From positions 1 to 13,927 of the forward strand of contig CAMZKI010000269.1 in assembly GCA_947311125.1 (NCBI GenBank): a DNA stretch of 13,927 nucleotides. Direction: 5' to 3'. Source of the stretch: an uncultured Chlorobiota bacterium (GTDB lineage Bacteria > Bacteroidota > Bacteroidia > Bacteroidales > JAADGE01). The translations under genes were made by a program, and so were the position numbers. Below the pieces are notes generated by a model. That model had not been told where the DNA came from, searched no databases, and worked only from the letters and a program-made list of their open reading frames with translations. The stretch's first letter is position 1. Each line of letters starts with the position of its first letter. Positions 1-9,246 of the stretch are shown piece by piece.

Positions 1-90
1 AAAGATATCAATTATACTCCTATAATATGTGATTTAAATATGACAACTTTCGTATTATGGAAATTAATAATTTTATTTATATTTACAGAT

Positions 91-98
91 TAAATTTG
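91..98 (+). promoter_or_regulatory. candidate -7 promoter element for the A2M gene
   Basis: TAAATTTG matches the Bacteroidetes -7 consensus TAnnTTTG. No TTTG is seen at the usual -33 distance. Initiation here would leave almost no leader before the ATG at 107, so the real promoter may lie further upstream. The rest of 1-106 is AT-rich with no other feature I can support. Confidence 0.3.
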
Positions 99-106
99 TC
101 AAGACT

Positions 107-3100
107 ATGAAAACCAAAATTATTTTTCTCGTTTCTTTTTTAATATTTACAGTATTTACAATAAAACTTAAAGCTCAAAAAATGACATTCTATCAAACAA
201 AATGGCAAAAAATCGACTCGCTTGAAAAAAAAGGACTCCCTAAGTCGGCATTAAATGTTGTCGAAGAGATTTATACAAAAGCCAAAACAGAAAACAACTC
301 ACAGCAAGTTATCAAATCTTTTATTTATAACTTAAAATACAAAAATCAAATAGAGGAAAATGCCTTTGAACGACTTTGTAAAGAACTCGACAGTACGGCA
401 CAAACGGCAGATTTTCCCGATAATGCAATTATGAATTCCATGCTTGCCGATATGTATTGGTGGTATTACGGAGCAAATCGTTACAAATTTCATGCAAGAA
501 CAAACACCAAAAATTTTGACAATAACGATATGCAAACATGGACACTCGATTATCTTGTCGAGAAAACAATAAAAGCATATACGGCTTCGGTTTCCGACCC
601 CGAACAATTAAAAAAAATACCGATTTCCGATTTTAAAGAACTTATTATTGAAGGAAATAAGCCGGAAAATCTTCGCCCTACACTTTACGATTTTTTAGCA
701 AACAAGGCAATCGACTTTTTCTCAAATACAGAAATATCCCTTACAAAACCCGCTGATAATTTTGAAATTGAAGAAGCATTCTATTTTGATGAAGCACAAT
801 TATTTGCAAACAAAGAAATTTCATCTTCAGATTTTTTATCTTTACATTTTCACGGAATTTGCCTCTTACAGGATTTATTAAAATTCAGACTTTCCGACAC
901 AAAAAATAAAGACGCTTTGATTGATGCAGATTTAAAACGCCTGAAATTTGTATATCAATTCTCCGTCAATCCGAAAAAAGACGAACTGTTTCTGAATGCT
1001 CTTTCAAATCTTGAAAAAAAATATTCCGATATTCCGTTTTCCGGTGAAATTTCTATCGAAAAAGCAAAATTATACAAAAAACTGTCAAATAAATACAACC
1101 CGAAAAATAAAAACACGGAAAAATACAAATACTATAAAAAAACAGCTTTTGAAATATGTGAAAACATCATAAAAAAATACCCGAAAACACATGCTGCAGA
1201 AGTTGCAAAAACCTTAAGCAGCGACATACAATTTCACAACCTTTCCGTCGAAACGGAAAAAATAATTCCGGGCAACTCAAAATTTTCGGCAAAAATTACC
1301 TACCGAAATATCAATGAAATTTATATCCGCATTGCAAAAATTGACTTTAATAAATACTTAAAACTTTACGAAAAGCTATCCGGAACGGAATTTTACGACA
1401 AAATTTTTCAAAACTCGCAAACCGTAAAACAATTTTCGCAAAAAATACCGAATGACGGCGATTTTAACACACACTCGACAGAATTGCTGAACGACGGTTT
1501 AGATATAGGATTTTACATTATTTTTATTTCCGACAATAAAAGTTTTACATACGAAAACGGACTTGCAACATATAAAGATATTACGGTTTCAAATATAAGC
1601 TACACAGTACAAAAACAAGATAACGGTGCTCAAAAATTTTGGGTCTTAAATCGAAAAACCGGACTTCCCTTACAAGACGTAAGATGCACGGTTTGGAACA
1701 AAACATACAACTATACTTTTAAAAGGTACATTCGAAATATAAAAAGAATATATACAACCGACAAAAACGGTGTTTTTGTTATCCCGCCCGAAAATAAAAA
1801 CTCTTATAACAGTTGGAATATTGATTTTAAACTCGGAAACGACTTTTTAACAAGTGACGGCTCTTTTTACATGAATAATTACAAAAAAGACAACAGTCTT
1901 CGCAGACACACATATTTTTTTACAGACAGAGCCATATACCGCCCCGGACAAACCGTATTTTTCAAAGGAATTTCAATTCTTTCAAACCAAGAAACAAACA
2001 AAATCGTAACAAACGAAGAAGAAACAGTTGTTTTGTATGATGTTAATTATCAAAAAGTAAGTGAACTGAAATTAAAAACAAACGAATTCGGAACATTCAG
2101 CGGCACATTTATTCTGCCGCAAGGCGTATTAAACGGTGAATTTCGACTGAAAAGCGACTACGGCACCCTATACTTTTCGGTTGAAGAATACAAAAGACCG
2201 AAATTTGAAGTAAAAATGCTGCCTTTTAAAGGAAATTATATTCTTAACCAAACCGTTACGGCAGAAGGTGAAGCAAAATCTTATGCCGGAGCTCCGCTGA
2301 CCGATGCCGAAGTAAAATACAGAATTATCAGAACGCCGAAATGGCGGGGTTGGCGGTTTAGGAATTTCAACGTGCAACCGACCGAAATAAAAAACGGAAC
2401 AACAAGAACCGACGAGCAAGGCAAATTTAAAATCAATTTTGAAGCACTGCCCGATTTAAGTATGCCCGAAAATGAATTTACCTATTTCAGCTATAAAATA
2501 ATTGCCGACGTAACCGACATAAACGGCGAAACTCAAAGCATAACCGGTTATATCCAAATCGGTTACAGAGCATTGCAAGTCAGTGTTCCCGTTCCTGAAA
2601 TTATAAACAAAGACATTGCTGAATTTGAAAAAGATGCAAAATTTGAATACAACATAAACACGCAAAACCTTAACGGCGAATCTATCCCCGCCGAAGGCGA
2701 AATAAAAATTTACAAACAAAAAGACAACCCGACACTTTTAAGAAATCGGCTGTGGTCTGCACCCGAAAAGCAATTTTACACAAAAGAAGAATGGTATAAA
2801 CAATTTCCCGAAAACGTATATACCGATGAAAATATGCAACAAAACCTTGAGAAAGAAAAAGAAGTTTTTTCAACGGAATTTAATACCGAAAAAAACAAGA
2901 AATTAGACCTGTCATTTCTGGAAAATGCCGAAAACGGATATTATGTTCTTGAAATAAAATCAAAAGATAAATTCGGAAATCCCGTAAGCAACAAGCATTT
3001 TTTCAGTATTATATCACACAAAACAAAAAAACTTGCGTTTAAAACACCTAGTTTTTATAAACCTATGAACCTCATATGTGAACCGGGAGAAAATACCTCA

Positions 3101-6100
3101 TTTTTAATCGGCTCGTCATACAAAAATGTCAATCTTATTTATCAAATTGAAAAAAAGGATAAAATTGTAAAAACCGAATACCTGGAATTAAATAACGAGC
3201 AAAAACTTGTAACAATTCCTGTAACGGAAGACGACAGAGGTAATTTTGCCGTACATTTTGCATTCATAAAAGACAATCGAATTTATAGTTATACCTCAAT
3301 CGTCATCGTTCCTTATTCAAACAAAAAATTGAATATTGAATTTGAAACATTTCGTGATAAACTCTATCCCGGACAAAAAGAAGAGTGGAAAATAAAAATA
3401 AAAGGACCGAAAGGCGAAAAAGTTGCAGCTGAAATGCTCGCAACTCTATACGATGCATCACTTGACCGGTTCAAAAAAAATACGTGGGATTTTAATATAT
3501 ACAACTCATATTACTCATCAAAACCTTTTACGACAGGAACTTTCACAAGCTCTAACTCTAAGTTAATAAAAGAAAACCTCGATAAAATCCCTGTTTATAA
3601 AATGCTGAATTACAGCAAATTCAATTGGTTCGGCTTTATAGATATTTCCTATAATAATGCTTCTTCAGGTTTATCCGAAATATTCGGCTATATTGCAAAA
3701 AATATTGATTATGAAGGACTTGAAACTACTCCGCATTATAAAAAGAAAGGAGTAAAATTATCGCGTGAAGTTTCCGGAGTGCCTCCTACTCACGAACAAA
3801 AAGAATTAGAAACAGATAAAATACTAAACGACGAAATTAAAACATCGAATAACGACGAAGATTTTTCAAACATAAAAGTTCGAACAAATTTTAACGAAAC
3901 AGCATTTTTCTATCCGCATCTTAAAACAAACGAAAAAGGTGAAGTAATTATAAGTTTTACAATTCCCGAAAGTTTAACAAAATGGAAAATGATGGGTTTT
4001 GCAACCACCGAAGATTTAAAATACGGTTTTATTAATGAAGAACTCGTTACACAAAAAGATTTAATGCTGATGCCCAATGCACCGCGTTTTTTCCGCGAAA
4101 ACGATAAAATTACGTTCCCCGTAAAAATCAGTAATATTTCCGAAAAAGATTTAAGCGGAAACGTAAAACTCGAATTTTTCGATGCCCTTTCAATGAAGCC
4201 GGTAAATATTTTCGCATCCGGCGAAAAAGCAAACAAAAATTTTACCGTAAAAGCAGGCGGAAATACGCTTACGGAGTGGAAACTTGTAATACCCGAAGGC
4301 ATAGGAGCAATTACGTACAAAGTTGTTGCAAAAGCCGGCAATTTTTCCGACGGCGAGCAACAGCCCCTGCCTGTTTTAACCAACCGTATGCTCGTTACCG
4401 AAAGCTTGCCGCTTCCCGTAAGAGGAAAAGAAACCAAGAATTTCAAATTCAAAAAGTTGCTTAATTCCGGAAATTCGTCAAGTATTCAAAACTATAAGCT
4501 TACGCTTGAATTTACCTCAAATCCGGCTTGGTATGCCGTGCAGGCATTGCCCTACCTTATGGAATATCCTTACGAATGCACCGAACAAACATTCAGCAGA
4601 TTTTACGCCAACAGCATCGCATCACATATCGCAAATTCAAATCCGAAAATAAAACGTGTTTTCGATGCTTGGAAACAAGAAAATGCAGGTGCTTTAATTT
4701 CAAATCTTGAAAAAAATCGAGAATTAAAAGCCGTGCTTCTCGAAGAAACACCCTGGGTTTTACAAGGTAAAAACGAAAGCGAACGCAAAAAACGCATCGG
4801 GTTACTTTTCGACCTCAATAAAATGGGAAATGAACTGAATATTGCTTTACGAAAAATTCAAAAAGCACAAAAAGCAAACGGCGGCTGGCCTTGGTTCAAC
4901 GGTATGCCCGAAAGCCGTTATATTACGCAATATATCGTTACCGGAATGGGACACCTCGACAAACTCGGCGTAAAATCCGTTCGCGAAGACCAAAAAACTT
5001 TTAATATGCTGAAAAAAGCAATCGGATATACCGATGCAAGAATTAAAGAAGATTACGATTGGCTGAAACAACATTACAAAAAAGAAGAACTCAAAAAAAA
5101 TCACCTGTCACATTCAGCAATTCAATACCTTTACGGAAGAAGTTACTTTACCGATATTCCCGTGCCGAAACGTTCGCAGGAAGCATACGATTATTACCTC
5201 GAACAGGCAAAAAAATATTGGCTTTCGCAAAGCAAATATATGCAAGGAATGATTGCTTTGGCACTGTATCGACAACCGCAGGCAAAAACCGGCATTCACA
5301 CCGAACAGGAAATTGTAAAATCGCTGAAAGAACATTCAATTAATCACAAAGAACTCGGAATGTATTGGAAAGATAATGTCGGCGGCTGGTATTGGCATCA
5401 GGCACCTATTGAATTTCAGGCACTTATGATTGAAGTTTTTGATGAAGTTGCGAAAGACAAAAAATCTGTAAACGATATGAAAATTTGGCTGCTGAAACAA
5501 AAACAAACACAAGACTGGAAAACAACCAAAGCCACAACCGAAGCCGTTTATGCTTTGCTGATGCGAGGAAGCGATTGGCTTGTAAGCGATAAGCAGGTTG
5601 AAATAAAAATTGCCGACAAAAAATTTGACCCCAAACAACAAAAAGACCTTAAAATTGAAGCCGGAACCGGTTATTTCAAAACTTCGTGGAACGGAACGGA
5701 AATAAAACCCGAAATGGGAAATATCAGCATTAAAAAATTCGACGAAGGCGTAAGCTGGGGAGCAATGTATTGGCAATATTTTGAAGATTTGGATAAAATA
5801 ACGCCGCACGAAACGCCGCTGAAACTCAAAAAACAACTGTTTATCGAAAAACTTACCGAAAGAGGCAAAATAATAGAGCCCGTTTCCGACAAGGCAAAAC
5901 TGAAAATCGGCGATAAGGTAATTGTTCGCATAGAGCTTCGCGTTGACCGCCGAATGGAGTACATACATATGAAAGATATGCGGGCAAGCGGCTTTGAACC
6001 TATAAACGTTTTTTCACGCTACAAATACCAAGACGGATTGGGCTACTACGAAACAACAAAAGATGCCTCTACCAATTTCTTTATGGAATATCTGCCCAAA

Positions 6101-6247
6101 GGAACCTATGTTTTTGAATATCCTCTGCGTGTAACCCACGAAGGTGATTTTTCAAACGGCATTACGACAATTCAATGTATGTATGCTCCGGAATTTACGG
6201 CACATTCCGAAGGCGTAAGAGTTGATGTTAAGAAACAAAAAAGATAA
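107..6247 (+). CDS. secreted alpha-2-macroglobulin family protein with intact thioester motif
   Basis: A 2046-residue exported protein of the bacterial alpha-2-macroglobulin family, thought to trap attacking proteases by bait cleavage and thioester capture. An N-terminal signal peptide ends at about LKA-Q (residues 21-24). No lipobox Cys follows, so it is probably periplasmic or secreted rather than lipid-anchored. Residues about 25-370 look helical, as in Bacteroidetes members. The MG2 motif TDRAIYRPGQ starts at residue 606. A macroglobulin domain follows, a bait-like segment with LYPGQ lies near 1085, and the A2M core near 1257 contains NETAFFYPHL. The thioester motif CTEQ is at 1491-1494 (Cys codon 4577-4579), followed by the helical thioester domain and a C-terminal macroglobulin domain. 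The length fits Bacteroidetes homologues. No pbpC partner is next to it. It ends in TAA just before a terminator. Family assignment is firm; the protease-trap role is inferred from the family. Confidence 0.95.
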   Translation: MKTKIIFLVSFLIFTVFTIKLKAQKMTFYQTKWQKIDSLEKKGLPKSALNVVEEIYTKAKTENNSQQVIKSFIYNLKYKNQIEENAFERLCKELDSTAQTADFPDNAIMNSMLADMYWWYYGANRYKFHARTNTKNFDNNDMQTWTLDYLVEKTIKAYTASVSDPEQLKKIPISDFKELIIEGNKPENLRPTLYDFLANKAIDFFSNTEISLTKPADNFEIEEAFYFDEAQLFANKEISSSDFLSLHFHGICLLQDLLKFRLSDTKNKDALIDADLKRLKFVYQFSVNPKKDELFLNALSNLEKKYSDIPFSGEISIEKAKLYKKLSNKYNPKNKNTEKYKYYKKTAFEICENIIKKYPKTHAAEVAKTLSSDIQFHNLSVETEKIIPGNSKFSAKITYRNINEIYIRIAKIDFNKYLKLYEKLSGTEFYDKIFQNSQTVKQFSQKIPNDGDFNTHSTELLNDGLDIGFYIIFISDNKSFTYENGLATYKDITVSNISYTVQKQDNGAQKFWVLNRKTGLPLQDVRCTVWNKTYNYTFKRYIRNIKRIYTTDKNGVFVIPPENKNSYNSWNIDFKLGNDFLTSDGSFYMNNYKKDNSLRRHTYFFTDRAIYRPGQTVFFKGISILSNQETNKIVTNEEETVVLYDVNYQKVSELKLKTNEFGTFSGTFILPQGVLNGEFRLKSDYGTLYFSVEEYKRPKFEVKMLPFKGNYILNQTVTAEGEAKSYAGAPLTDAEVKYRIIRTPKWRGWRFRNFNVQPTEIKNGTTRTDEQGKFKINFEALPDLSMPENEFTYFSYKIIADVTDINGETQSITGYIQIGYRALQVSVPVPEIINKDIAEFEKDAKFEYNINTQNLNGESIPAEGEIKIYKQKDNPTLLRNRLWSAPEKQFYTKEEWYKQFPENVYTDENMQQNLEKEKEVFSTEFNTEKNKKLDLSFLENAENGYYVLEIKSKDKFGNPVSNKHFFSIISHKTKKLAFKTPSFYKPMNLICEPGENTSFLIGSSYKNVNLIYQIEKKDKIVKTEYLELNNEQKLVTIPVTEDDRGNFAVHFAFIKDNRIYSYTSIVIVPYSNKKLNIEFETFRDKLYPGQKEEWKIKIKGPKGEKVAAEMLATLYDASLDRFKKNTWDFNIYNSYYSSKPFTTGTFTSSNSKLIKENLDKIPVYKMLNYSKFNWFGFIDISYNNASSGLSEIFGYIAKNIDYEGLETTPHYKKKGVKLSREVSGVPPTHEQKELETDKILNDEIKTSNNDEDFSNIKVRTNFNETAFFYPHLKTNEKGEVIISFTIPESLTKWKMMGFATTEDLKYGFINEELVTQKDLMLMPNAPRFFRENDKITFPVKISNISEKDLSGNVKLEFFDALSMKPVNIFASGEKANKNFTVKAGGNTLTEWKLVIPEGIGAITYKVVAKAGNFSDGEQQPLPVLTNRMLVTESLPLPVRGKETKNFKFKKLLNSGNSSSIQNYKLTLEFTSNPAWYAVQALPYLMEYPYECTEQTFSRFYANSIASHIANSNPKIKRVFDAWKQENAGALISNLEKNRELKAVLLEETPWVLQGKNESERKKRIGLLFDLNKMGNELNIALRKIQKAQKANGGWPWFNGMPESRYITQYIVTGMGHLDKLGVKSVREDQKTFNMLKKAIGYTDARIKEDYDWLKQHYKKEELKKNHLSHSAIQYLYGRSYFTDIPVPKRSQEAYDYYLEQAKKYWLSQSKYMQGMIALALYRQPQAKTGIHTEQEIVKSLKEHSINHKELGMYWKDNVGGWYWHQAPIEFQALMIEVFDEVAKDKKSVNDMKIWLLKQKQTQDWKTTKATTEAVYALLMRGSDWLVSDKQVEIKIADKKFDPKQQKDLKIEAGTGYFKTSWNGTEIKPEMGNISIKKFDEGVSWGAMYWQYFEDLDKITPHETPLKLKKQLFIEKLTERGKIIEPVSDKAKLKIGDKVIVRIELRVDRRMEYIHMKDMRASGFEPINVFSRYKYQDGLGYYETTKDASTNFFMEYLPKGTYVFEYPLRVTHEGDFSNGITTIQCMYAPEFTAHSEGVRVDVKKQKR

Positions 6248-6252
6248 AACAG

Positions 6253-6287
6253 AAGAGGCTGCCGAAAAAGACAGCCTCTTTTTTATT
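6253..6287 (+). terminator. intrinsic terminator after the A2M gene
   Basis: A 9-bp perfect stem (6253-6261 with 6272-6280, core GAGGCTG/CAGCCTC) with a 10-nt loop is followed directly by a T-rich tract. It lies between the convergent A2M and transketolase genes. On the minus strand the T tract is displaced, so it probably works mainly for the A2M transcript. Confidence 0.85.
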
Positions 6288-6305
6288 TAAAAAGATTTAT
6301 GTTAT

Positions 6306-7313
6306 TCAATTTAACATATTTCTGGCGGCATTATAAACTGTATCTGCGGTAATACCGTATTCTTCATAAAGTTTCTCATAAGGAGCTGAAGCTCCGAATT
6401 TATTAATACCGATAACTTTTCCTTTTGTCCCGACATATTTATACCATGACATACTTGATGCGGCTTCAACGGCTATCCGCTTTTCACATCTTTCCGGAAG
6501 CAATTCATCTTTATATCCATCACTTTGATTATCAAATATTTCCATAGATAAAAATGAAACAACCCTCACTTCAATTCCGTCTTTGTTCAGCATTTCTTTT
6601 GCCTTAACCGCTATTTCAACTTCCGAGCCGGATGCCATTAGGATAATATCAAAATCAACATCATCACTGACGGCATAAGCACCTTTTTCGGCTTCTTCGA
6701 TTTTCGCAAAATCTCTGCCGTTTCTGTTTACCGTCGGCAATCCTTGTCTGGTAAGTACCAAAACTGAAGGTCCCGAAGTATTTTTCAAAGCAAGTTTCCA
6801 TGCAAGAGCCGTTTCGTTAGCATCAGCCGGACGAAAAACCGTTAAATTCGGAATTGCCCTCAAAGATGCCAAATGCTCTACGGGTTGATGCGTAGGTCCG
6901 TCCTCTCCTAATCCTATAGAATCGTGTGTTAAAACATAAATAACCCTGATTCCCATAAGTGCTGCCATCCGCATTGCCGAACGCATATAGTCGGAAAATA
7001 CAAAGAATGTTCCGCCGTAAGGTATTAATCCGCCGTGCAAAGCAATTCCGTTCATAATTCCTGCCATCCCGAATTCACGAATACCGTAATGAATATAAGT
7101 TCCCCAACGATTATTCGGGCTGTATTCGGTTTGACTTTTTGCTTTTGTTTTGTTTGAAGGGGTTAAATCTGCCGAACCGCCGATAAGGTTAGGAAGTTGC
7201 TCTGCAAGTTGTTCTATTACTTTTCCTGAAGATGCTCTTGTAGCAAATTTTGTTCCGGCTTCAAATCTTTCAATTTTAATTTCCGGAAGTTTATTTTCAA
7301 TTATTTGCTTCAA
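6306..7313 (-). CDS. transketolase C-terminal (Pyr and C-terminal domain) fragment
   Basis: The 335 residues after the internal TGA carry GGSADLTPSN, the catalytic Glu of IREFGMAG (Glu405 in full-length numbering), LTHDSIGLGEDGPTHQP (transketolase signature 2, about 454-469) and the normal C-terminal domain. The only possible start near the domain boundary is TTG at 7311-7313. No ATG occurs before codon 408, already inside the catalytic core, and no ribosome-binding site is seen. It is therefore best read as the continuation of the interrupted gene, not as a separately started gene. Roughly 17 further in-frame codons between the TGA and the TTG also match transketolase linker sequence. Confidence 0.55.
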   Translation of the reverse strand: MKQIIENKLPEIKIERFEAGTKFATRASSGKVIEQLAEQLPNLIGGSADLTPSNKTKAKSQTEYSPNNRWGTYIHYGIREFGMAGIMNGIALHGGLIPYGGTFFVFSDYMRSAMRMAALMGIRVIYVLTHDSIGLGEDGPTHQPVEHLASLRAIPNLTVFRPADANETALAWKLALKNTSGPSVLVLTRQGLPTVNRNGRDFAKIEEAEKGAYAVSDDVDFDIILMASGSEVEIAVKAKEMLNKDGIEVRVVSFLSMEIFDNQSDGYKDELLPERCEKRIAVEAASSMSWYKYVGTKGKVIGINKFGASAPYEKLYEEYGITADTVYNAARNMLN

Positions 7314-7364
7314 TTCTTTAGCGGCATCTTCATTATTTTCCGTATATTTTGCTAACAGTTCGTT

Positions 7365-8288
7365 TCATAATTCTTCAAATTCTTTTCCTTTTTTAATTTT
7401 TTGTTTTGTAAACTCATATACTTCATCAGGAACATAAAATTTTTCAGTTGAGATGTTTAAATTCTCTTTTGTTAAAATAATTTCTTCTTCACCGAGCGGA
7501 GAGCCGTGTACATCATGAGTTCCGGCTTTATTAGGACTGCCGAAACCAATAGTTGTTTTGCAAATAATAATTGAGGGCTTTTCGGTTTCTGATTTTGCTT
7601 TTTTAATTGCCTCATTAATTTCATTATAGTTATGCCCGTCAATTTCAATAACTTGCCAATCGTATGCTTCAAAGCGTTTTTTTGTATCGTCCGTAAAGGA
7701 AAGTTTGGTGTCTCCGTCAATTGTTATATGATTTGAATCGTAAAATACAATTAGCTTTCCGAGTTTATTATGCCCTGCAAACGAACATACTTCATGTGAA
7801 ATACCTTCCTGCAAATCGCCGTCGCCCGCGGTAACATAGGTGTAATGATTTATTATTTCGGTATCGGTATTATATTTTGCGGCAAGAATCGTTTCTGCCA
7901 AAGCCATACCTACGGCATTTGCAAGTCCTTGCCCGAGCGGTCCGGTTGTTGTTTCAACACCGTCTGTATCCTGCACTTCGGGATGACCCGGTGTTTTGCT
8001 GTGCCACTGTCTGAATTGTTTAATGTCGTCCAAACTTAAATCATATCCGTAAAGATGTAATAAGCTGTATAAAAGCATACTGCCGTGCCCTCCTGACAAA
8101 ACAAATCTGTCTCTGTCAAACCATTTCGGATTTTTCGGATTAAATTTTAAGTGCTCATTAAAAAGCACTGTTGTAACATCTGCCATTCCTAATGGCAAGC
8201 CGGGGTGTCCTGAGCTTGCCTTTTGGATTGCATCAATTGATAAGCCTCTTACTGTATTTGCCGTTTTTTTAATTAAGTCAGTATTCAT
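7365..8288 (-). CDS. transketolase N-terminal (PP) domain fragment
   Basis: The 307 residues before the internal TGA hold the whole diphosphate-binding domain. SGHPG is at 26-30, His68 is in GGHGS, and His102 is in TPGHPE. The TPP motif GPLGQG is at 116-121. The Mg-TPP motif begins GDGDLQEG at 155 and ends at Asn186. IGFGSPNKAGTHDVHG spans about 247-262. The size is close to the N-terminal subunit of naturally split transketolases known from archaea and some bacteria, but there the C-terminal subunit has its own start, which is not apparent here. Without the C-terminal half this product should be inactive, because the active site needs the Pyr domain. Confidence refers to domain identity. Confidence 0.75.
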   Translation of the reverse strand: MNTDLIKKTANTVRGLSIDAIQKASSGHPGLPLGMADVTTVLFNEHLKFNPKNPKWFDRDRFVLSGGHGSMLLYSLLHLYGYDLSLDDIKQFRQWHSKTPGHPEVQDTDGVETTTGPLGQGLANAVGMALAETILAAKYNTDTEIINHYTYVTAGDGDLQEGISHEVCSFAGHNKLGKLIVFYDSNHITIDGDTKLSFTDDTKKRFEAYDWQVIEIDGHNYNEINEAIKKAKSETEKPSIIICKTTIGFGSPNKAGTHDVHGSPLGEEEIILTKENLNISTEKFYVPDEVYEFTKQKIKKGKEFEEL

Positions 8289-8313
8289 TTTTTATTTTTA
8301 AAATTTCGGGAAG

Positions 8314-8321
8314 CAAAGTTA
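8314..8321 (-). promoter_or_regulatory. candidate -7 promoter element for transketolase
   Basis: On the minus strand TAACTTTG matches the Bacteroidetes TAnnTTTG element and lies 25 bp before the ATG, giving a leader of about 18-20 nt. No convincing -33 TTTG is present at 19-21 bp spacing. Confidence 0.45.
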
Positions 8322-8379
8322 GTAAAAAAAAATAACTGTTTTGATAAGTCATAATCATATTTTTATCTGTATGCGACAA

Positions 8380-8420
8380 TAAAAAAGCGGGATATTGCAC
8401 TTGCGAATCCCGCTTTTTTA
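8380..8420 (-). terminator. strong intrinsic terminator after the DUF4476 gene
   Basis: A perfect 14-bp stem (8380-8393 with 8407-8420, core AAGCGGGAT/ATCCCGCTT) closes a 13-nt loop. On the minus strand the stem ends in a run of six T, right after the DUF4476 stop at 8442. It also separates that unit from the transketolase promoter downstream. Confidence 0.88.
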
Positions 8421-8441
8421 TTATTTTGTAACTTTTACGGT

Positions 8442-9185
8442 TTACCAGCCGTCATTATAATCGTCATAATAATCTCTTTTATTGTAGTAGTTCCAGTCAT
8501 CATCATAATAATCAGACCTGTAATTTCCTATATAATTATTCAGTTCCCGAATACTGCTGCTGAACGTAAACGCATTATTGACAAGATAGTAGTTGCGTTT
8601 GTCAATACAGTATCTATATGCAAATTTTGCGACTTTCAATTTTGTGGATTCGAAACTGAACATTGTTAATATACGATAAACCTGATTAGCTTTTACTCTG
8701 TGAGTTGATATCGCCTGTTCTGCAATAATTCGTTTATCATTTTCAAAAGATGCGTGTCTCATTGAGTTTTGTAATCGGGCGAGGTCAAGCAGTGGTTTGT
8801 TATAATACCCTCCGCCGTTATCGTAGCCTCCGCCGTCGTAAACAGGGGTAATGCTTTTTATTACAAGCCGGTTATACCTGTTTATTCTTGCTCTTACAAC
8901 AGAGTTTGCCCGTATGTAAATACTTCCGTTATAGACAGTTCTGTATGTTCCGTATCTGCCTCCTACTCTTTTTTTTACGACTAAGCGATGAGAACCGGCT
9001 CTTATTCCTGAAAGTCTGAATAAAGAAGTAGGAACATCATATATTTTTCTGTCAAAAATAACCGTAAATACTGAGTTGTCTGCCATTCTTAATCGTAATT
9101 CGGAACTTCCGTATCTTTGAGCTTCCGAACTTTCAGGTGCTAAGAGAACACCTAAAACTGCGAGGATAAAAATAAATCTTTTCAT
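8442..9185 (-). CDS. exported DUF4476 domain protein
   Basis: A 247-residue protein with a signal peptide (about 1-22, cleaved near SEA-Q). Residues about 24-115 look like a beta-rich module, with the IRAGSHRLVVKKR pattern typical of PEGA-like surface domains. After a short Gly/Tyr linker (116-130), residues about 131-220 match DUF4476. This Bacteroidetes domain is recognised by ANQVYRILTMFSFESTKLKV, AKFAYRYCIDKRNYY and the final IRELNNYIG. The molecular role of DUF4476 is unknown. The last 26 residues are unusually rich in Tyr (8) and Asp (8). AAGGA lies 7-10 bp before the ATG and is one of the few Shine-Dalgarno-like sites here. The gene follows the lipoprotein gene by 61 bp with no recognisable promoter between, so co-transcription is likely. 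Family assignment is good; function is unknown. Confidence 0.85.
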   Translation of the reverse strand: MKRFIFILAVLGVLLAPESSEAQRYGSSELRLRMADNSVFTVIFDRKIYDVPTSLFRLSGIRAGSHRLVVKKRVGGRYGTYRTVYNGSIYIRANSVVRARINRYNRLVIKSITPVYDGGGYDNGGGYYNKPLLDLARLQNSMRHASFENDKRIIAEQAISTHRVKANQVYRILTMFSFESTKLKVAKFAYRYCIDKRNYYLVNNAFTFSSSIRELNNYIGNYRSDYYDDDWNYYNKRDYYDDYNDGW

Positions 9186-9246
9186 AGCTTTTCCTTTTAA
9201 GTTTGATTTGCTAATTATAAATCAATTCGTATGCCGGTTTTTATTT

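Larger units (their letters stand above)
6306..8288 (-). pseudogene. tkt: transketolase interrupted by an in-frame TGA
   Basis: One 660-residue-equivalent frame covers a complete transketolase, close to the usual length of about 660. The enzyme is thiamine-diphosphate dependent and transfers two-carbon ketol units in the non-oxidative pentose phosphate pathway in the cytoplasm. The only lesion is a TGA at codon 308 (plus-strand 7365-7367). The frame is the same on both sides, so this is a nonsense change and not a frameshift. Aligned from memory with E. coli TktA (AWNEKFAAY), the TGA takes the place of the conserved Trp in the segment here read as EEL-stop-NELLAKY. A TGG-to-TGA transition would explain it. 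All catalytic motifs on both sides are intact, which suggests a recent mutation or a sequencing error. The true end is also TGA (6306-6308), so TGA works as a stop in this gene. Readthrough or two-subunit function cannot be excluded. Start ATG at 8286-8288. Confidence 0.85.

Noticed and set aside
3910..4452. 180-residue open frame on the minus strand inside the A2M gene
   Set aside because: It lies opposite highly conserved A2M core sequence and has no family features; it is a shadow of the real gene. The same holds for the other long opposite-strand frames at 5336-5968 and 5671-5964.
6306..7313. The transketolase C-terminal half as an independently started gene of a natural two-subunit enzyme
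   Set aside because: It is in the same frame as the N-terminal half, the 17 codons between the TGA and the TTG still encode linker sequence, and neither an ATG nor a ribosome-binding site lies near the boundary.
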